From JAAUTS01 sp034440395 (lineage in GTDB: Bacteria > Verrucomicrobiota > Verrucomicrobiia > Methylacidiphilales > JAAUTS01): a stretch of 27,145 bases of DNA. Under the pieces are notes generated by a model. The model was given only the letters and a program-made list of their open reading frames with translations. It was not told the DNA's origin and ran no database searches. Positions 1 to 7,620 of the stretch are shown here, piece after piece (within the stretch, counting starts at the first letter, position 1; every line of letters starts with the position of its first letter). The DNA lies in contig JAWXBW010000055.1 in NCBI GenBank assembly GCA_034440395.1, forward strand, positions 1-27,145, read 5' to 3'. The position numbers were made by a program, and so were the translations under genes.

Positions 1-137
1 ACACGGATCAAGCGGTTTTCTTGATCGTAGGTTGAGGATACAAATCTCACGGATGTTAGATTAAGAGAAAATCAGGATTACAGCAATGAAGATTCACAAA
101 ATACAGTCCTTAGTAAAAATAAAGAACACGAGAAATA

Positions 138-161
138 TGTGCAATGTAGTAGACTGATCCC
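138..161 (+). repeat. A-type RAYT-end repeat, copy 1
   Basis: This 24-base motif begins TGTGCAATGTAGTAGACTGA and ends TCCC. The same motif occurs at 24130-24153 and 24453-24476 (one A>G change), inverted at 746-769, and partly at 246-264. In the 746-769 copy it contains the stop codon of a degenerate transposase frame, so I read the motif as the 3' terminus of an IS200/RAYT-type element. Confidence 0.85.
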
Positions 162-245
162 ATTGATGCCTCGTCGCAACCGCGGTAATCAAAAACATCC
201 TAAAACCCCCTTATCTTAGTGCCATTCAGGACTGACTCCGTTGAT

Positions 246-264
246 AATGTAGTAGACTGACCCC
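246..264 (+). repeat. A-type RAYT-end repeat, copy 2 (partial)
   Basis: It matches the last 19 bases of the A-type motif (AATGTAGTAGACTGACCCC), with C instead of T in the tip. It faces right, toward the minus-strand TPR-like gene, and pairs as an inverted repeat with the copy at 746-769. Confidence 0.8.
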
Positions 265-282
265 GTTTGGCGGCTGAGGCCA

Positions 283-339
283 GTCCCCAAAGCGGCGACA
301 GGGGGGCGTCAGCGAAGCGACTATTCCCCCTTGGGGGAC
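283..339. repeat. G/C-rich palindromic block
   Basis: The outer arms are GTCCCC (283-288) and GGGGGAC (333-339). Inside are a G6 run (301-306) and the tight palindrome TCCCCCTTGGGGGA (325-338). The block overlaps the 3' end of the minus-strand TPR-like gene and supplies that gene's last codons and stop. It looks like a small structured repeat rather than coding sequence, and on the minus strand it could act as a transcription barrier. Confidence 0.4.
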
Positions 340-683
340 ACGTAATCAAGTTCAGTGAGGATTTTTTTAATCAAAGCCTTGATTGTTTTCTTACATTTAA
401 GTTTTTGAGCCTTATTCTCGATGACCACGTCGTAAAAATGATACAACTCTAGCCAAGCTTCCAAATACTGAGGATCCAATTTTAGAGCCCACTTATACGC
501 CTTTTCCACTTGCTTCAATTCTATGTCTTCGTCTTCTTGAAGTTGAAGCAAATTTCCTTTTAAGAGGTGTAAATTAGAAGCTAGCTGATTTTTAAGCAGC
601 AGTTTCTCCGTAATCAACAAGGCCTGTTGCCATGCCCTTTTTTTAAGGCTTTGACGCAGTTCGATAAAATATTTATCACTCAT
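321..683 (-). CDS. Small TPR-like helical protein (hypothetical)
   Basis: The 120-aa product is predicted to be all helical and rich in Lys, Leu and Glu. Residues 62-85 fit one tetratricopeptide unit (AYKWALKLDPQYLEAWLELY), with the Ala/Leu/Pro spacing typical of TPR helices. Residues 5-46 could form another helix pair. There is no signal peptide. The last residues (SPKGE) and the stop come from the G/C palindrome at 283-339, so the natural C-terminus may have been replaced by a repeat. The gene is AT-rich compared with its neighbours and lies between inward-facing A-type repeats, which suggests acquired or relict cargo. One TPR usually mediates protein contact, but no partner is evident. The gene may be real; its function is unknown. 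Confidence 0.55.
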   Translation of the reverse strand: MSDKYFIELRQSLKKRAWQQALLITEKLLLKNQLASNLHLLKGNLLQLQEDEDIELKQVEKAYKWALKLDPQYLEAWLELYHFYDVVIENKAQKLKCKKTIKALIKKILTELDYVSPKGE

Positions 684-745
684 GAGCTGCCGCCTTTTAG
701 GCCAGTTTTTTCCGATAAACTCCCAATGTTTTTAAGTAATTAAAT

Positions 746-769
746 GGAATCAGTCTACTACATTGCACA
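746..769 (-). repeat. A-type RAYT-end repeat, copy 3 (inverted)
   Basis: This is the reverse complement of the A-type motif with one change in the tip (TTCC for TCCC on the minus strand). The minus-strand stop codon of the transposase remnant (TGA, plus-strand 750-752) lies inside it. This links the motif to an element's 3' end. Confidence 0.85.
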
Positions 770-1102
770 GTTTGCTCCATTCGCTAAGTTTTCGGTTAAG
801 TGCTTTATTCTTGTGGCGTTGTTCATCGAGTCTTCGTACCGTTTGATTAATTCCCGCACTGCTTTTATAGCCTAGTTCTCACACTAAGGCTACATGCTTC
901 TCTCCTGTAAGTCGAAATCGCAGCCAAGTGGCAGTCGCTTATCCTTTTTTTATGCTAGAACTTTCTCCACTGGGACAGAACGACTTTTCCTTACCAAACG
1001 TCCAGCTTCACTCTGACCCATCTCACGCTTATTGCCTTTAAGTAAGTCTCCCACCTTCTCGATAAAATCTTCCCCTCCAGCCACTGCGACTCCTTTTTCT
1101 CT
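750..1102 (-). pseudogene. RAYT (REP-associated IS200-like) transposase, 3' remnant
   Basis: Minus-strand translation gives a segment opening after a stop at 1105-1103 and reading ...GVAVAGGEDFIEKVGDLL..., up to a stop at 952-950. The continuation is in another frame from 938 (ATATWLRFRLTGEKHVALV), has a further TGA, and then gives ELGYKSSAGINQTVRRLDEQ... down to the stop inside the A-type repeat. The GGEDFIEKV-like stretch followed by a helix-turn-helix-like tail resembles the C-terminal part of RAYT / Y1-type transposases, from memory of the family. The N-terminal half with the HUH and Tyr catalytic residues is not seen. At least one frameshift and two stops make it dead. The rest of 684-1168 shows no gene. 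Confidence 0.65.
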
Positions 1103-1168
1103 CTACCCTCCTACTCCGCATTCTTTTTCCTTGGCCTTCTGGGATGTTGTGCGTTTTAATGAGTTTGC

Positions 1169-1873
1169 GTGAAATTTAATATTGATCTCCATAGTCACTC
1201 TCGGTTTTCTGCCGATGGCGTGGCTGAACCCGAAAACATGGTGGCCACCGCCAGGGCTAAGGGTTTGCACGGATTTGCCATTACCGATCATAATACCTGC
1301 GCCTGCGTTGACTACTTTCTTCAACACGGCTTTATGCGTGAAGACGGCCTGCCGGTGGACGGTTTGCTTATCATACCTGGTCAAGAAATTACCACCTCCG
1401 CCGGCCACCTCTTAGCTCTAGGCGTGCGCCTGCCAGATTTAAAAGGCATCCCACCTGCTGAAGCGGTTGAATTAATACACGCCAGTGGCGGGCTGGCCAT
1501 TCCTCCTCATCCTTACGACATGTTCCGAGCTGGCATACGTGAACATATTCTCGACACACTACCTCTTGACGGGCTGGAAGTTTTTAATGCCGCCACAACT
1601 CTTAAACGCTACAACCGCCAAGCTTTCGACTACGCGCAAAAAAAGCAACTCCCCATGACTGCAGGGAGCGACGCCCATCACGAAGATGCTCTCGGCGTGG
1701 CCTACACCATTATTGAGGCTGACGAGCTCAGTGTCCAAGCTATCTTAAATGGAATAAAAAAAGGTTCTGACCTGAAACAGAGTTATTTGTCCCCAAAAGA
1801 CGCTTTTAGGAAAACGTGGAATAATGTCTTCCGACTCAAGCGCACTCGTCGCATCGCCGCACATACAAAATGA
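1169..1873 (+). CDS. PHP-domain metal-dependent phosphoesterase
   Basis: The 234-aa protein of the PHP superfamily (DNA-polymerase/histidinol-phosphatase type, TrpH/YciV-like) is a cytosolic hydrolase of phosphate esters, probably nucleotides or short RNA. The metal-ligand motifs are complete: H8-x-H10 in DLHSHS, D40-H41 in ITDHNT, E73, H80, H114 in IPPHPYD, E137, and D168-x-H170 in GSDAH. The start is GTG at 1169, because an in-frame stop at 1160-1162 excludes anything upstream and the HxH motif begins at residue 8. There is no convincing ribosome binding site. Its stop overlaps the start of the rhomboid gene (ATGA), so the two are probably co-translated. At 234 aa it is shorter than E. coli TrpH. 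The exact substrate cannot be read from sequence. Confidence 0.88.
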   Translation: MKFNIDLHSHSRFSADGVAEPENMVATARAKGLHGFAITDHNTCACVDYFLQHGFMREDGLPVDGLLIIPGQEITTSAGHLLALGVRLPDLKGIPPAEAVELIHASGGLAIPPHPYDMFRAGIREHILDTLPLDGLEVFNAATTLKRYNRQAFDYAQKKQLPMTAGSDAHHEDALGVAYTIIEADELSVQAILNGIKKGSDLKQSYLSPKDAFRKTWNNVFRLKRTRRIAAHTK

Positions 1874-2712
1874 ACCTTTTTGCGCGGTGGACGCTGACAA
1901 AAACCATCATCCTCATTAATTGCCTCATCGCCCTATGGTCTCTTTACCTTGGGCCAACAGATCCCACGAATTGGATCAAACTTTGGCTCCCCCTTAACTT
2001 GCCAGAATTACTCGCTGGCAAATGGTGGCAAGTGTTCACTTGCAGCTGGGTTCATGCTGATCTCATAGGTTTTAGCACGCTCCATCTTATTTTTAATATG
2101 CTGTCCCTCGCCATGCTAGGTAAAATTGTCGAGGACACCCTCGGACGCAAACATTTCTGCTTAATCTATTTTCCAGCTGGTTTGGTCGCCGTTCTTTTTT
2201 ACCTGGTCGAAATATACATTCGCGCCCATTTTTTTAATCAAGCTCAATCCTTACAAAGCAGTCTCGTCGGTGCTAGTGGTTGCGTTATAGGGCTGGCCGT
2301 GGCCTTTGCCACCATGCACCCCAACCGGCTTATCATGATCATGCCTTGGCCTTTCCCCATACGAGCTATCACAGCCATCTATTTATTTTGTGCCGTTAGT
2401 TTATTATTCATTTTTATACCTTACTTTAATTTTATCGCCCACTCCGCCCACCTCGGCGGAGCCGTTTGGGGCTTCATCTACATGCGTTTAATAGGATGGC
2501 AGAGCCAGCCTAAAGTAGATCCCTCCTCTATTCCCCTCGTCACGGATGAAGATTTAATAAGCGAGATCGCCCAAGTAGATACACTCTCAGAAAAAGACGT
2601 AGCCCTAGAAATCCCTAGCATCATGCGTAAACTCCAACAGCACGGTAAAGAGAGCTTATCCCTACGCGATCAAGCCATTTTGCATAAGGCTCGCCTGTTA
2701 TCCTTAATCTGA
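1870..2712 (+). CDS. Rhomboid-family intramembrane serine protease
   Basis: The 280-aa polytopic inner-membrane protein is predicted to cleave transmembrane substrates. The catalytic dyad is visible: Ser136 in the GASG motif (134-137) and His194 in HSAHLGG (191-197). The conserved loop W-x-H...LHLIFNM lies at 60-77. About six membrane segments are expected (roughly 12-28, 66-86, 96-116, 132-150, 163-185, 190-208). The cytosolic tail (211-280) is acidic and ends in a short helical region of the kind seen after many PVC-group rhomboids (LSLRDQAILHKAR), possibly a regulatory segment. The start ATG overlaps the PHP gene stop by 4 bases. There is an 11-residue insert-like stretch at 117-130. Physiological substrates are unknown. 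Confidence 0.9.
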   Translation: MNLFARWTLTKTIILINCLIALWSLYLGPTDPTNWIKLWLPLNLPELLAGKWWQVFTCSWVHADLIGFSTLHLIFNMLSLAMLGKIVEDTLGRKHFCLIYFPAGLVAVLFYLVEIYIRAHFFNQAQSLQSSLVGASGCVIGLAVAFATMHPNRLIMIMPWPFPIRAITAIYLFCAVSLLFIFIPYFNFIAHSAHLGGAVWGFIYMRLIGWQSQPKVDPSSIPLVTDEDLISEIAQVDTLSEKDVALEIPSIMRKLQQHGKESLSLRDQAILHKARLLSLI

Positions 2713-2749
2713 AACTTTGAACCAGAAATGTTTTTACGATTTTTCCCCA

Positions 2750-2778
2750 TTGCCAAAACGCTGATCAGACTTTACTTT
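2750..2778 (+). promoter_or_regulatory. Candidate tRNA-Val promoter (weak)
   Basis: TTGCCA (2750-2755) is followed after 17 bases by TACTTT (2773-2778), about 12 bases before the mature tRNA. The -35 fits the sigma-70 pattern, but the -10 is poor. Confidence 0.25.
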
Positions 2779-2790
2779 AATTATTCATTC

Positions 2791-2862
2791 GCGCGCTTAG
2801 CTCAGTGGTAGAGCATCTCGTTTACACCGAGGCGGTCGGGGGTTCGAAACCCTCAGCGCGCA
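2791..2862 (+). tRNA. tRNA-Val (anticodon TAC)
   Basis: A full cloverleaf folds by hand. The acceptor GCGCGCT pairs perfectly with AGCGCGC. The D stem is GCTC/GAGC around AGTGGTA. The anticodon stem is TCTCG/CGAGG with loop TTTACAC, giving anticodon TAC at its centre, which reads GTA valine codons. The T arm is GGGGG/CCCTC (one G-U) with loop TTCGAAA. The discriminator is A, and CCA is not encoded (AATC follows). The gene is 72 bases long and sits alone between the rhomboid and nfeD genes. Confidence 0.95.
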
Positions 2863-2909
2863 AATCTTCCTGCTCGTTATTCAATTTCCTGTGCTATATT
2901 TTTTCTTGT

Positions 2910-4334
2910 ATGAAGTTTTTTCCCATTGCCCTCGGCCTTCTCTTAACATTGTCCTCCTACTCTTTAGCCCAAGAGACTAAATCCACGCCCGCAGAGATTT
3001 TAAACCTAACTCCTAAAAAAGTGTATGTCATCCCCGTTAAAAATGAGATTGAAGATGCCCTCACTTTTTTAATACGTCGCGGCGTTAAAGAAGCCATCCG
3101 CGATAAGGCGGATATCCTCGTCCTCCACATGGACACTCCTGGAGGTAAGGTCAGCTCCACTTTAGACATTCTAAAGATTCTTGAAAAGTTCCCGAATCAA
3201 AGCCAGACCTACACCTTCATCGACCCTTGGGCTATTTCTGCGGGAGCCCTCATCTCTTCTGGCACACGTAATATATATATGTCCCCCACCGCCATCATCG
3301 GCGCCGCTGCCCCCGTCATGTCCAGCCCTGGTGGGACGGGCGGCCCCCAACAAATGCCTTCTACCATGGAGGAAAAAATGAACTCCGCCTTGCGCGCCCA
3401 AATCCGTGCCTTAGCGGAACGTAATGGTCATCGCCCTGAAGTCTTTAACGCCATGGTCGATAAAGATCAAGGCCTCACCATCGACGGTAAAGAAATTGTC
3501 CCCAAGGGTAAAATCGTCACCCTAACCGCCCAAGAATCTCTCCAACAATTCGGAGGTAAACCCCTTTTAAGCAAAGGTACCTTCGAGAATCTCGATGCCT
3601 TCATTTCCCACATTGCAGGCCCCGGTGCCATCATCACAAAAGTTGAACCCACTGGCTTCGAAGCCGTGGGGCGCTTCATTGTCATGCTCTCACCCATTTT
3701 ATTAGGCGCAGCTGTTCTCTGTGGCTACATTGAGTTTAAAACCCCTGGCTTCGGCATCTTAGGGAGCATCGCCGTTATCTGTGCCCTCATCTTTTTCTTC
3801 GGCCATTACGTCGCAGGTCTCTCTGGCTACGAATTCGCCCTCTTATTCATCCTCGGCCTAGCTTTAATAGCCGTAGAACTCTTTGTCTTCCCTGGCACCC
3901 TTATCCCTGGTCTCGTTGGCTTAGCACTCGTTGGACTCTCTTTATTGAAGGCCATGGTTGACCGCTACCCCACCGATCCCTTCCTACCTAGCGCCGCCCA
4001 GCTTGAGCTTCCGCTCACCAATCTCATGCTTTCTTTAACCCTAGGCGTGGCTGGCATCCTCCTGCTCGCTCGACTTTTCCCGAAAACACCCCTCTATTCT
4101 AAAATGGTTCTCACCCCCTCACCCGCCATGGCCTCCGGGAAATTACCGCCTCTCGCTCACAACCTGAAAATCGGTGCCGAAGGAATCTCACTCACCTACC
4201 TCCGCCCCTGCGGAACCGCCGATTTCGGTGACGGCCCCATTGACGTCTTGACTGAAGGAATTTACATTCAAGCCCACCAACCCCTCCGCATCCTTCAAAT
4301 TGAAGGCACCAAAATAACCGTAGAAGCCTTATGA
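2910..4334 (+). CDS. Long NfeD: membrane-bound ClpP-class serine protease
   Basis: The 474-aa membrane protease of the NfeD/stomatin-operon-partner type is thought to cleave or regulate its flotillin/stomatin partner. The start is ATG at 2910, because the in-frame extension upstream would read through tRNA-Val. Residues 1-20 form a signal peptide ending SLA-Q. The protease domain carries DTPGG (75-79), catalytic Ser110 in AISAG, and a Lys at 156 placed like the family's Ser-Lys dyad. Several membrane helices occupy about 255-375, and the C-terminal OB-fold NfeD domain occupies about 410-474. A TATATT box at 2895-2900 lies only 9 bases before the ATG, so the transcript could be nearly leaderless. 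The gene overlaps the short NfeD by ATGA. Confidence 0.9.
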   Translation: MKFFPIALGLLLTLSSYSLAQETKSTPAEILNLTPKKVYVIPVKNEIEDALTFLIRRGVKEAIRDKADILVLHMDTPGGKVSSTLDILKILEKFPNQSQTYTFIDPWAISAGALISSGTRNIYMSPTAIIGAAAPVMSSPGGTGGPQQMPSTMEEKMNSALRAQIRALAERNGHRPEVFNAMVDKDQGLTIDGKEIVPKGKIVTLTAQESLQQFGGKPLLSKGTFENLDAFISHIAGPGAIITKVEPTGFEAVGRFIVMLSPILLGAAVLCGYIEFKTPGFGILGSIAVICALIFFFGHYVAGLSGYEFALLFILGLALIAVELFVFPGTLIPGLVGLALVGLSLLKAMVDRYPTDPFLPSAAQLELPLTNLMLSLTLGVAGILLLARLFPKTPLYSKMVLTPSPAMASGKLPPLAHNLKIGAEGISLTYLRPCGTADFGDGPIDVLTEGIYIQAHQPLRILQIEGTKITVEAL

Positions 4335-4792
4335 CCGCTATCCTCTCCCTCATCGCTGCTGGTTTCCTCCTTTTATTTGCTGAAATATTTCTCCCTGGTC
4401 TTGTCGCCGGCATCATCGGTGTTGTCTGCCTTCTCGCCGCCGTAGCCATGACAGGTGTTGTTTATGGAGCACCCGCTGCCCTCGGCCTTTTCGGGGGACT
4501 CTGCCTCATCGGCTTCATCGGCTTTCTCTTCTGGATGAAGTTTTTCCCAAGCTCCCGTTTCGGCCAACGTCTCAGCCTCCAAAGCATCTCAGGCTCAGCT
4601 CCTGACTCCACCGCTCAGGAAAATCTCCTTGGCCAAATAGGGGAGACCGTTACCGCCTTGCGACCCTCTGGCACCGCAGTATTTAATCACAAAAGACAAG
4701 ATGTCATTACCGAAGGCTCTCATATCGAAGCACATACAAAAATCAAAGTTGTAAAAGTCGAAGGATCCCGTATATTAGTGCGCAACGTTTAA
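4331..4792 (+). CDS. Short NfeD membrane protein with OB-fold domain
   Basis: The 153-aa protein has two or three hydrophobic segments (about 3-40 and 45-70), followed by a C-terminal OB-fold of the NfeD type (about 92-153). The OB-fold contains IGETVTALRPSGTAVF and a closing VVKVEGSRILV strand pair. It has no protease domain, so it resembles the truncated NfeD1b form that accompanies FloA in other bacteria and is thought to help organise flotillin assemblies in the membrane. It overlaps the long NfeD gene by four bases and is followed after 62 bases by floA, so the three probably form one operon. Confidence 0.88.
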   Translation: MTAILSLIAAGFLLLFAEIFLPGLVAGIIGVVCLLAAVAMTGVVYGAPAALGLFGGLCLIGFIGFLFWMKFFPSSRFGQRLSLQSISGSAPDSTAQENLLGQIGETVTALRPSGTAVFNHKRQDVITEGSHIEAHTKIKVVKVEGSRILVRNV

Positions 4793-4854
4793 ACAACCCA
4801 ACTTTTAACTAACCTAAAAATAACCAGTCGAAAAACCCAACACCCTAAAAACCT

Positions 4855-5865
4855 ATGTCCGGATTCCTCATCTTCTTCGGTATCGTCGCAGCCATCATTA
4901 TCCTCGTGGTCGGCCTCATGTCCCTTAACTTTCTCATGATTTGGATTCGTGCTTGGACTTCCGGGGCTCCCGTTAGCTTTGTTAACCTCATCGCCATGCG
5001 CCTCCGCGGCATCCCCACCCCTCTCATCGTTAACGCCCGCATCACCGCCGTGCGCGCTGGCATCAACATTACCACCGACCAACTCGAAACCCATTACCTC
5101 TCCAGCGGTAATGTCAACGAAGTCATCCGTGCGCTCATCGCCTCTGATAAAGCTGGCATCAGCCTCGACTACAACCGCGCCTGCGCCATCGATCTCGCAA
5201 CATCTGGCTCTGGTAAATCCGTCTTTGAAGCCGTTCGCACCTCTGTTAATCCTCGCGTTATCGACTGCCCTAACCCTTCCTCCGGTAAATCCACTATCGA
5301 CGCCGTAGCAAAAGACGGTATCGGCCTCCGCGCTAAAGCCCGCGTCACCGTCCGCACCAACCTCGACCGCTTCGTGGGCGGTGCTACCGAAGAAACTATC
5401 ATCGCCCGGGTCGGTGAAGGTATCGTCACGACCATCGGTTCCGCTAACACCTACAAAGAAGTTTTAGAAAATCCTGATAAAATATCTAAAAATGTTCTCG
5501 CCCGTGGCCTCGATTCTGGCACCGCCTTTGAGATTCTTTCTATCGACATTGCCGACGTTGATGTCGGCGAAAACATCGGAGCACGCCTGCAAGCCGACCA
5601 AGCCGAAGCCGACAAACGCGTCGCCCAAGCTAAAGCCGAAGTTCGCCGTGCCGCGGCCGTCGCTACCGAGCAAGAAATGATCGCCCGCGTGGCCGAAATG
5701 CGCGCTAAAGTTGTCGAAGCAGAAGCCCAAGTTCCCTTGGCTATGGCAGAAGCCTTCCGCAATGGAAACCTCGGTGTCCTTGATTACATGAAAATCAAAA
5801 ACATCAGTGCCGACACCGACATGCGCAGCTCCATCGCTAAAGATGACAAGACAACCAAGAGCTAA
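4855..5865 (+). CDS. floA: Flotillin-like membrane-microdomain scaffold FloA
   Basis: The 336-aa SPFH-class protein matches the bacterial FloA (YqfA) subfamily along its whole length. It has a hydrophobic N-terminal hairpin (about 3-32), the family stretch RLRGIPTPLIVNARITAVRAG, an SPFH core (about 35-235), then an Ala/Glu-rich coiled coil (about 242-305) and the conserved ending NGNLGVLDYMK. FloA forms oligomeric platforms that recruit membrane proteins and influence membrane fluidity. The start ATG at 4855 is the only one giving the usual N-terminus. No good Shine-Dalgarno is visible. It is preceded by two NfeD proteins, the usual functional partners, and followed by a 194-aa membrane-anchored protein. 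Confidence 0.95.
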   Translation: MSGFLIFFGIVAAIIILVVGLMSLNFLMIWIRAWTSGAPVSFVNLIAMRLRGIPTPLIVNARITAVRAGINITTDQLETHYLSSGNVNEVIRALIASDKAGISLDYNRACAIDLATSGSGKSVFEAVRTSVNPRVIDCPNPSSGKSTIDAVAKDGIGLRAKARVTVRTNLDRFVGGATEETIIARVGEGIVTTIGSANTYKEVLENPDKISKNVLARGLDSGTAFEILSIDIADVDVGENIGARLQADQAEADKRVAQAKAEVRRAAAVATEQEMIARVAEMRAKVVEAEAQVPLAMAEAFRNGNLGVLDYMKIKNISADTDMRSSIAKDDKTTKS

Positions 5866-5890
5866 GCTTTAACTACGAACTCCTAAGCAC

Positions 5891-6475
5891 ATGGACCTAG
5901 GCGACTTCATCATACCACTTATTCTCGTCGGCGGAGCTGTCGTGCAGTGGATGAACAGTCGTAAAAAGGAAAATCAAAATCCTCCTCCTATGGAGGATCC
6001 CTTTCCGAACGAACCATTTCAACCCGAGGAACGCAAACGCACGCTCGACCCTGCGGAAACTAGTTTTGAGGAATTGATGGAAGCCTTAGGCCAAAAGCCT
6101 AAGCAACGGGAACACGTAGAGACCCAGATGGAGGAAGGCTACTCCGAAACCTACATCCCACCTTCCCTGCCCACCCCCGCGCCCGTAGCTGCTCGCCGCT
6201 TCATTCCTGAACCACCTGAGTACATTGTCCCGAAACAAAACTCCGCTGAAGTCCTACAATCCCGCAGTGACGCCCAAGATAAACGCTTTGCTAATTTCTC
6301 CTCGTTTGATATTGAAGACTCCGTGCAAGATTCAAGCCCCTTTGCTCAGAAAACAGTTGCAACCCAGAATGAGGTGAAGACCAACCGATGGAGAGATGTC
6401 TTGCACAATAACAGCAGCCTCAAAAAAGCCATCATCCTCAACGAAATCCTCCAGCCGCCCGTCGCCCTGCGTTGA
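5891..6475 (+). CDS. Membrane-anchored disordered protein downstream of floA
   Basis: The 194-aa product has one N-terminal hydrophobic segment (about 4-21, IIPLILVGGAVVQWM), then a basic stop-transfer (SRKK). A long Pro/Glu/Gln-rich tail follows with no obvious fold, except a C-terminal helix (about 165-190, LHNNSSLKKAIILNEILQPP). I recognise no named family. Proteins of this shape often follow floA in PVC genomes, from memory. The position 25 bases after floA suggests the same operon and a role in the FloA/NfeD membrane complex; that is inference. The C-terminal helix could be a docking motif. Confidence 0.75.
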   Translation: MDLGDFIIPLILVGGAVVQWMNSRKKENQNPPPMEDPFPNEPFQPEERKRTLDPAETSFEELMEALGQKPKQREHVETQMEEGYSETYIPPSLPTPAPVAARRFIPEPPEYIVPKQNSAEVLQSRSDAQDKRFANFSSFDIEDSVQDSSPFAQKTVATQNEVKTNRWRDVLHNNSSLKKAIILNEILQPPVALR

Positions 6476-6500
6476 TCCTAGCAGCTTATCTTTCCTCTAT

Positions 6501-6518
6501 CGTAATGACTTTATTACG
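6501..6518. promoter_or_regulatory. Inverted repeat upstream of the dksA-like operon
   Basis: CGTAAT and ATTACG are perfect inverted half-sites separated by 6 bases, about 115 bases before the dksA-like start. A second GC-rich hairpin (CGCGCA / TGCGCG, 6517-6537) follows directly. The spacing suits a dimeric repressor operator, but no regulator is identified and no clear promoter was recognised nearby. Confidence 0.3.
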
Positions 6519-6633
6519 CGCAGCCATCGTGTGCGCGCAGCGTGACTTGGTTAATAGACGAACTAAATCTTTAAGTTTTGTCACTTTTCTTGTTGGCAAG
6601 CCTTACCCCCTAAGCTAGAACTCTTTGCTCGCT

Positions 6634-7617
6634 ATGGCCAAAATAGTTAAAAAGAAGATCAAAAAAGTAGTCAAGTCCGTCAAGGTTTCTAAACCAAAGA
6701 CTAAGGCTAAAGTTGCATTTACTCCTAAAAAAAATAAAAGCATCAAGCGACCCTTGCCTCTTAAGAAAGCTGTTCCCGTCAAGGCTTCTAAGAAAATCAA
6801 GCAAGTAAAACCTGTTAAGAAGGCACCCAAAGTAATTAAATTTTCTAAACCGATTAAATCAGTCAAGAAAGTTAAGCCAGTTAAAGTGGTTAAGCCTACA
6901 AAAAAAGTGGTTAAGCCTACAAAACCTTTTAAACCAGAAAAGCCAGCTAAAGTGGTTAAACCTGCATTAAAGGTTAAAACTAAAGCCACTAAAAAAAGTG
7001 CTAAACAGATCGTTACACCGCCCGCAGTAGCCATCAACGCACCTGCCCGTAAATTTCCTAAGCCTCTTTTCCCAATCAAAGGCCCTAAGATTTCTCTCAT
7101 CCCCGATTCCATTGTCACGCCTCATGGAAAAAAACAGGTTCTAAATAAAAAATTCCTTGGTCAGCAAAAGCAAAAGCTTCTCGACTTACGCGACATCCTC
7201 CTAGATCAAATGCAGGGTGTGGCCAAAGATAACCTCCGTTCTCGTGCGGAAGGCAGTGAAGCCTCAGCCTTTGGTATGCACCAAGCTGACGCGGGTAGTG
7301 ATACCTATGAAAAAGATTTTGCCCTGAGCTTGTTATCGCAGGAACAGGATGCATTATACGAAATCGAAGAAGCTCTCAAGCGGGTGGAGTTAGGTGGCTA
7401 CGGCATTTGTGAAATGTCCGGTAAAACCATTCCCCTTAACCGCTTGGAAGCCATTCCCTTCGCACGTTTCACTCGTGATTGTCAGGAACAAGCCGAGAAA
7501 GAACAAAAAGGAAAGCACCGCTGGGAAACAGCGGCGCAGTTTATGGACTCGACCGATAACTTCTTTGAAGAAGAAGAAGAAGGTGACGAGGAAGAAAAGC
7601 CGAAATTGAAAGAATAA
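6634..7617 (+). CDS. DksA/TraR-family regulator with histone-H1-like arm
   Basis: The 327-aa protein joins two parts. Residues 1-125 are a Lys/Val/Pro-rich, H1-like basic arm with repeats such as KVVKPTKKVVKPTKPFKP. Residues about 165-290 are a DksA/TraR core, with a coiled coil and an acidic tip (ADAGSDTYEKDFAL, 218-231). The zinc-finger positions read C259-x2-S262-x17-T280-x2-C283, so two of the four cysteines are replaced while the spacing is intact. An acidic tail ends the protein (312-322). DksA proteins bind the RNA polymerase secondary channel and tune transcription in stress, and the basic arm probably binds nucleic acid. I prefer ATG 6634 over a TTG three codons upstream. The rpsR start lies 3 bases after its stop, so they form one operon. 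Confidence 0.88.
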   Translation: MAKIVKKKIKKVVKSVKVSKPKTKAKVAFTPKKNKSIKRPLPLKKAVPVKASKKIKQVKPVKKAPKVIKFSKPIKSVKKVKPVKVVKPTKKVVKPTKPFKPEKPAKVVKPALKVKTKATKKSAKQIVTPPAVAINAPARKFPKPLFPIKGPKISLIPDSIVTPHGKKQVLNKKFLGQQKQKLLDLRDILLDQMQGVAKDNLRSRAEGSEASAFGMHQADAGSDTYEKDFALSLLSQEQDALYEIEEALKRVELGGYGICEMSGKTIPLNRLEAIPFARFTRDCQEQAEKEQKGKHRWETAAQFMDSTDNFFEEEEEGDEEEKPKLKE

Positions 7618-7620
7618 ATT

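Larger units (their letters stand above)
1..320. other. Gene-free left edge with repeat fragments
   Basis: I see no credible gene here. Near the edge is a small perfect hairpin (GATCAAG at 6-12, CTTGATC at 20-26). Two copies of the A-type repeat lie at 138-161 and 246-264, and a partial third copy (GACTGACTCCGTTGA) at 230-244. An ATG at 166 opens 17 codons (MPRRNRGN...) before a stop. It could be a relic of a transposase N-terminus, but it is too short to claim. The block reads as decayed mobile-element DNA. Confidence 0.6.

Noticed and set aside
166..219. Short frame starting MPRRNRGN as a transposase N-terminus
   Set aside because: Only 17 codons before a stop; too short to claim.
2805..2909. 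N-terminal extension of the long NfeD gene
   Set aside because: It would read through tRNA-Val and lacks a signal peptide; the ATG at 2910 gives a clean one.
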